Source of the DNA: RGIG8368 sp045540275
Lineage (GTDB): Bacteria > Verrucomicrobiota > Kiritimatiellia > RFP12 > UBA1067
Assembly: GCA_045540275.1 (NCBI GenBank)
Contig: JAZQGX010000300.1
Coordinates: 1-6,509, forward strand
Length of the DNA: 6,509 nt
Direction of reading: 5' to 3'
Translations under genes and position numbers: made by a program
Notes under the pieces: generated by a model
What the model was told of the DNA's origin: nothing
What the model saw: the letters and a program-made list of their open reading frames with translations, nothing else
Database searches by the model: none
In this document: in pieces, positions 5,720-6,509 of the stretch
Numbering within the stretch: the stretch's first letter is position 1
How the letters are laid out: each line of letters starts with the position of its first letter

Positions 5720-6400
5720 TTAGGGCAAGGTGTGGTGGAGAAGGTCAGCTCTTACATACGCATAGCCGACACCGCCGGCATTGCGCGGATTCCTCGCGAT
5801 GTACCTGACGACATTCGCAAAATGGCGGTCGTCGCGAATCAGCCGATCCCAGCTTTCTTTCTGCCAGAACGGACCGGAATCGCCGTTTGCGCGCCGGACT
5901 TTGTGCGCGGTGAAGCTCTTCCATGAATGGAGAATCCCGCTTGCGGAGAAATCGCCGATCGGGCTGAACAGCGCATGCACGTGGTTGGGCATCACCGCAA
6001 ATGCGTACAAGACATAGCGTTTGCCGTCGAAGTGACGCATCGCGTCGCACATCATTGCAAGATTGTCAGGTTGTCCGAGCGCGCAGGAGCCGAGCCCGTC
6101 GTCCAGCCATTTCTCCAGCACATTGCCGAAAGCTGTGATATATTCCTTTTTCTCTTCGTCGTCCCAAGGCTTAGCATGGCGGGCCAGCCAGTCGTCTCGC
6201 TCCTCCATCAACCGTCCTATCGTGCTTTCGGGAATGGAATCGGCAAGGCGAAAGGTCACGAAAACGCAGGTGTCGCCCTGTTCCCAATGCGGGAGATTGG
6301 CGCTTCGCTTTGTGACTTCCCTTTCACGCGACATGAAACGGGGATTCCTGTTCTCGGACGACGCGTCTAAGGGAATCGATTCGGAATCGTTTTCGCACAT
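5720..6400 (-). CDS. REP-associated tyrosine transposase (RAYT, Y1/HUH, IS200-like)
   Basis: The protein (226 aa from 6400, or 204 aa from an internal Met at 6334) has the hallmarks of a Y1 transposase. The HUH motif is in MPNHVHALF (H140, H142), the conserved 'SWKSFTAHKVRR' helix is at 159-170, 'FWQKESWDRLIRD' lies at 178-190, and the presumed catalytic tyrosine is Y200 in RYIARNPRNAGG. The 'LPHWEQGDTCVFVTFRLADS' opening (36-55) is typical of RAYT proteins. By family knowledge it nicks and joins single-stranded DNA at REP hairpins. Hairpin repeats lie immediately downstream and REP heads 66 bases upstream, so the context fits. All key residues are present and the frame is intact, so it may be active. 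The start is uncertain: a promoter-like TAAAAT 6 nt before the first ATG favours a leaderless mRNA starting at 6400, while conservation begins only after Met23. Confidence 0.92.
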   Translation of the reverse strand: MCENDSESIPLDASSENRNPRFMSREREVTKRSANLPHWEQGDTCVFVTFRLADSIPESTIGRLMEERDDWLARHAKPWDDEEKKEYITAFGNVLEKWLDDGLGSCALGQPDNLAMMCDAMRHFDGKRYVLYAFAVMPNHVHALFSPIGDFSASGILHSWKSFTAHKVRRANGDSGPFWQKESWDRLIRDDRHFANVVRYIARNPRNAGGVGYAYVRADLLHHTLP

Positions 6401-6436
6401 GACGCGATTTTAGCAAAAGCACTCTGCGGAAAGCAA
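6401..6436 (-). promoter_or_regulatory. Putative leaderless promoter of the transposase
   Basis: TTTTGCTAAAAT on the minus strand includes an extended -10 (TGCTAAAAT; hexamer at 6407-6412) ending exactly 6 nt before the ATG at 6400. A weak -35 candidate, TTGCTT (6431-6436), lies 18 nt upstream. There is no Shine-Dalgarno. The motif and spacing match those before the OB-fold gene. Confidence 0.5.
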
Positions 6437-6465
6437 GGTGAAAATGTGATTGGAAGTGCGACTGA

Positions 6466-6509
6466 TGACTGGGGAAGTTGACTGGGGGAAGCGACTGGGG
6501 GAAGCGACT
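6466..6509 (+). repeat. Tandem REP-unit heads, cut by the window edge
   Basis: TGACTGGGGAAGT, TGACTGGGGGAAGC and GACTGGGGGAAGC follow in direct tandem, then GACT at the edge. These are the single-stranded head part of the REP unit without the hairpin core. They lie upstream of the transposase, with the head nearest the gene, mirroring the unit at 5678-5706. A complete unit may follow outside the window. Confidence 0.75.

Noticed and set aside
5927..6370. Plus-strand open frame of 147 codons over the transposase
   Set aside because: The minus strand here encodes an intact HUH transposase with all key motifs, so this is a shadow.

Overview
The window looks like chromosomal DNA from a Verrucomicrobiota/Kiritimatiellota-type bacterium, probably gut or rumen associated. 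This is an inference from three things: two secreted proteins with autotransporter-associated beta-strand (PATR-type) repeats but no barrel domain, a REP-associated tyrosine transposase of the 'LPHWEQG...FVTFRLADS' type, and a G+C-rich secreted OB-fold-like protein. Nothing in the window fixes the taxonomy. All four genes I accept lie on the minus strand, so transcription runs from high to low coordinates. Plus-strand open frames are antisense shadows.

In order of transcription: (i) tandem heads of a REP unit at the right edge (6466-6509); (ii) a REP-associated Y1/HUH transposase (6400-5720) with a putative leaderless promoter; (iii) a REP cluster (5544-5706) containing a composite inverted pair plus a single unit; (iv) a promoter with an upstream GC-rich palindrome, then a 691-aa exported beta-strand-repeat protein (5434-3359); (v) a 305-bp intergenic region with a terminator-like hairpin inside a nested repeat, a strictly 8-bp-periodic CTAG array, and a second copy of the palindrome-promoter module; (vi) a 740-aa exported beta-strand-repeat protein (3053-831); (vii) a second composite REP pair (722-806) in the opposite orientation; (viii) the 5' part of a secreted OB-fold-like protein (657-1), also with a putative leaderless promoter.

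The two large genes are a pair. They share almost the same signal-peptide DNA (37 of 40 bases around the start codon). Each has a 20-bp palindrome exactly 21 nt upstream of a -10-like hexamer, yet the mature proteins differ. This suggests separate but co-regulated transcription units that share a promoter plus export-signal cassette. The transposase and OB-fold genes instead share TTTTG(G/C)TAAAAT placed exactly 6 nt before ATG, which predicts leaderless mRNAs. The transposase is the natural candidate for spreading the REP units found on both sides of the paired genes.

The strongest leads are the duplicated palindrome-promoter module, the 8-bp CTAG array, and the composite REP element with a conserved spacer. 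The proteins themselves belong to recognisable families.
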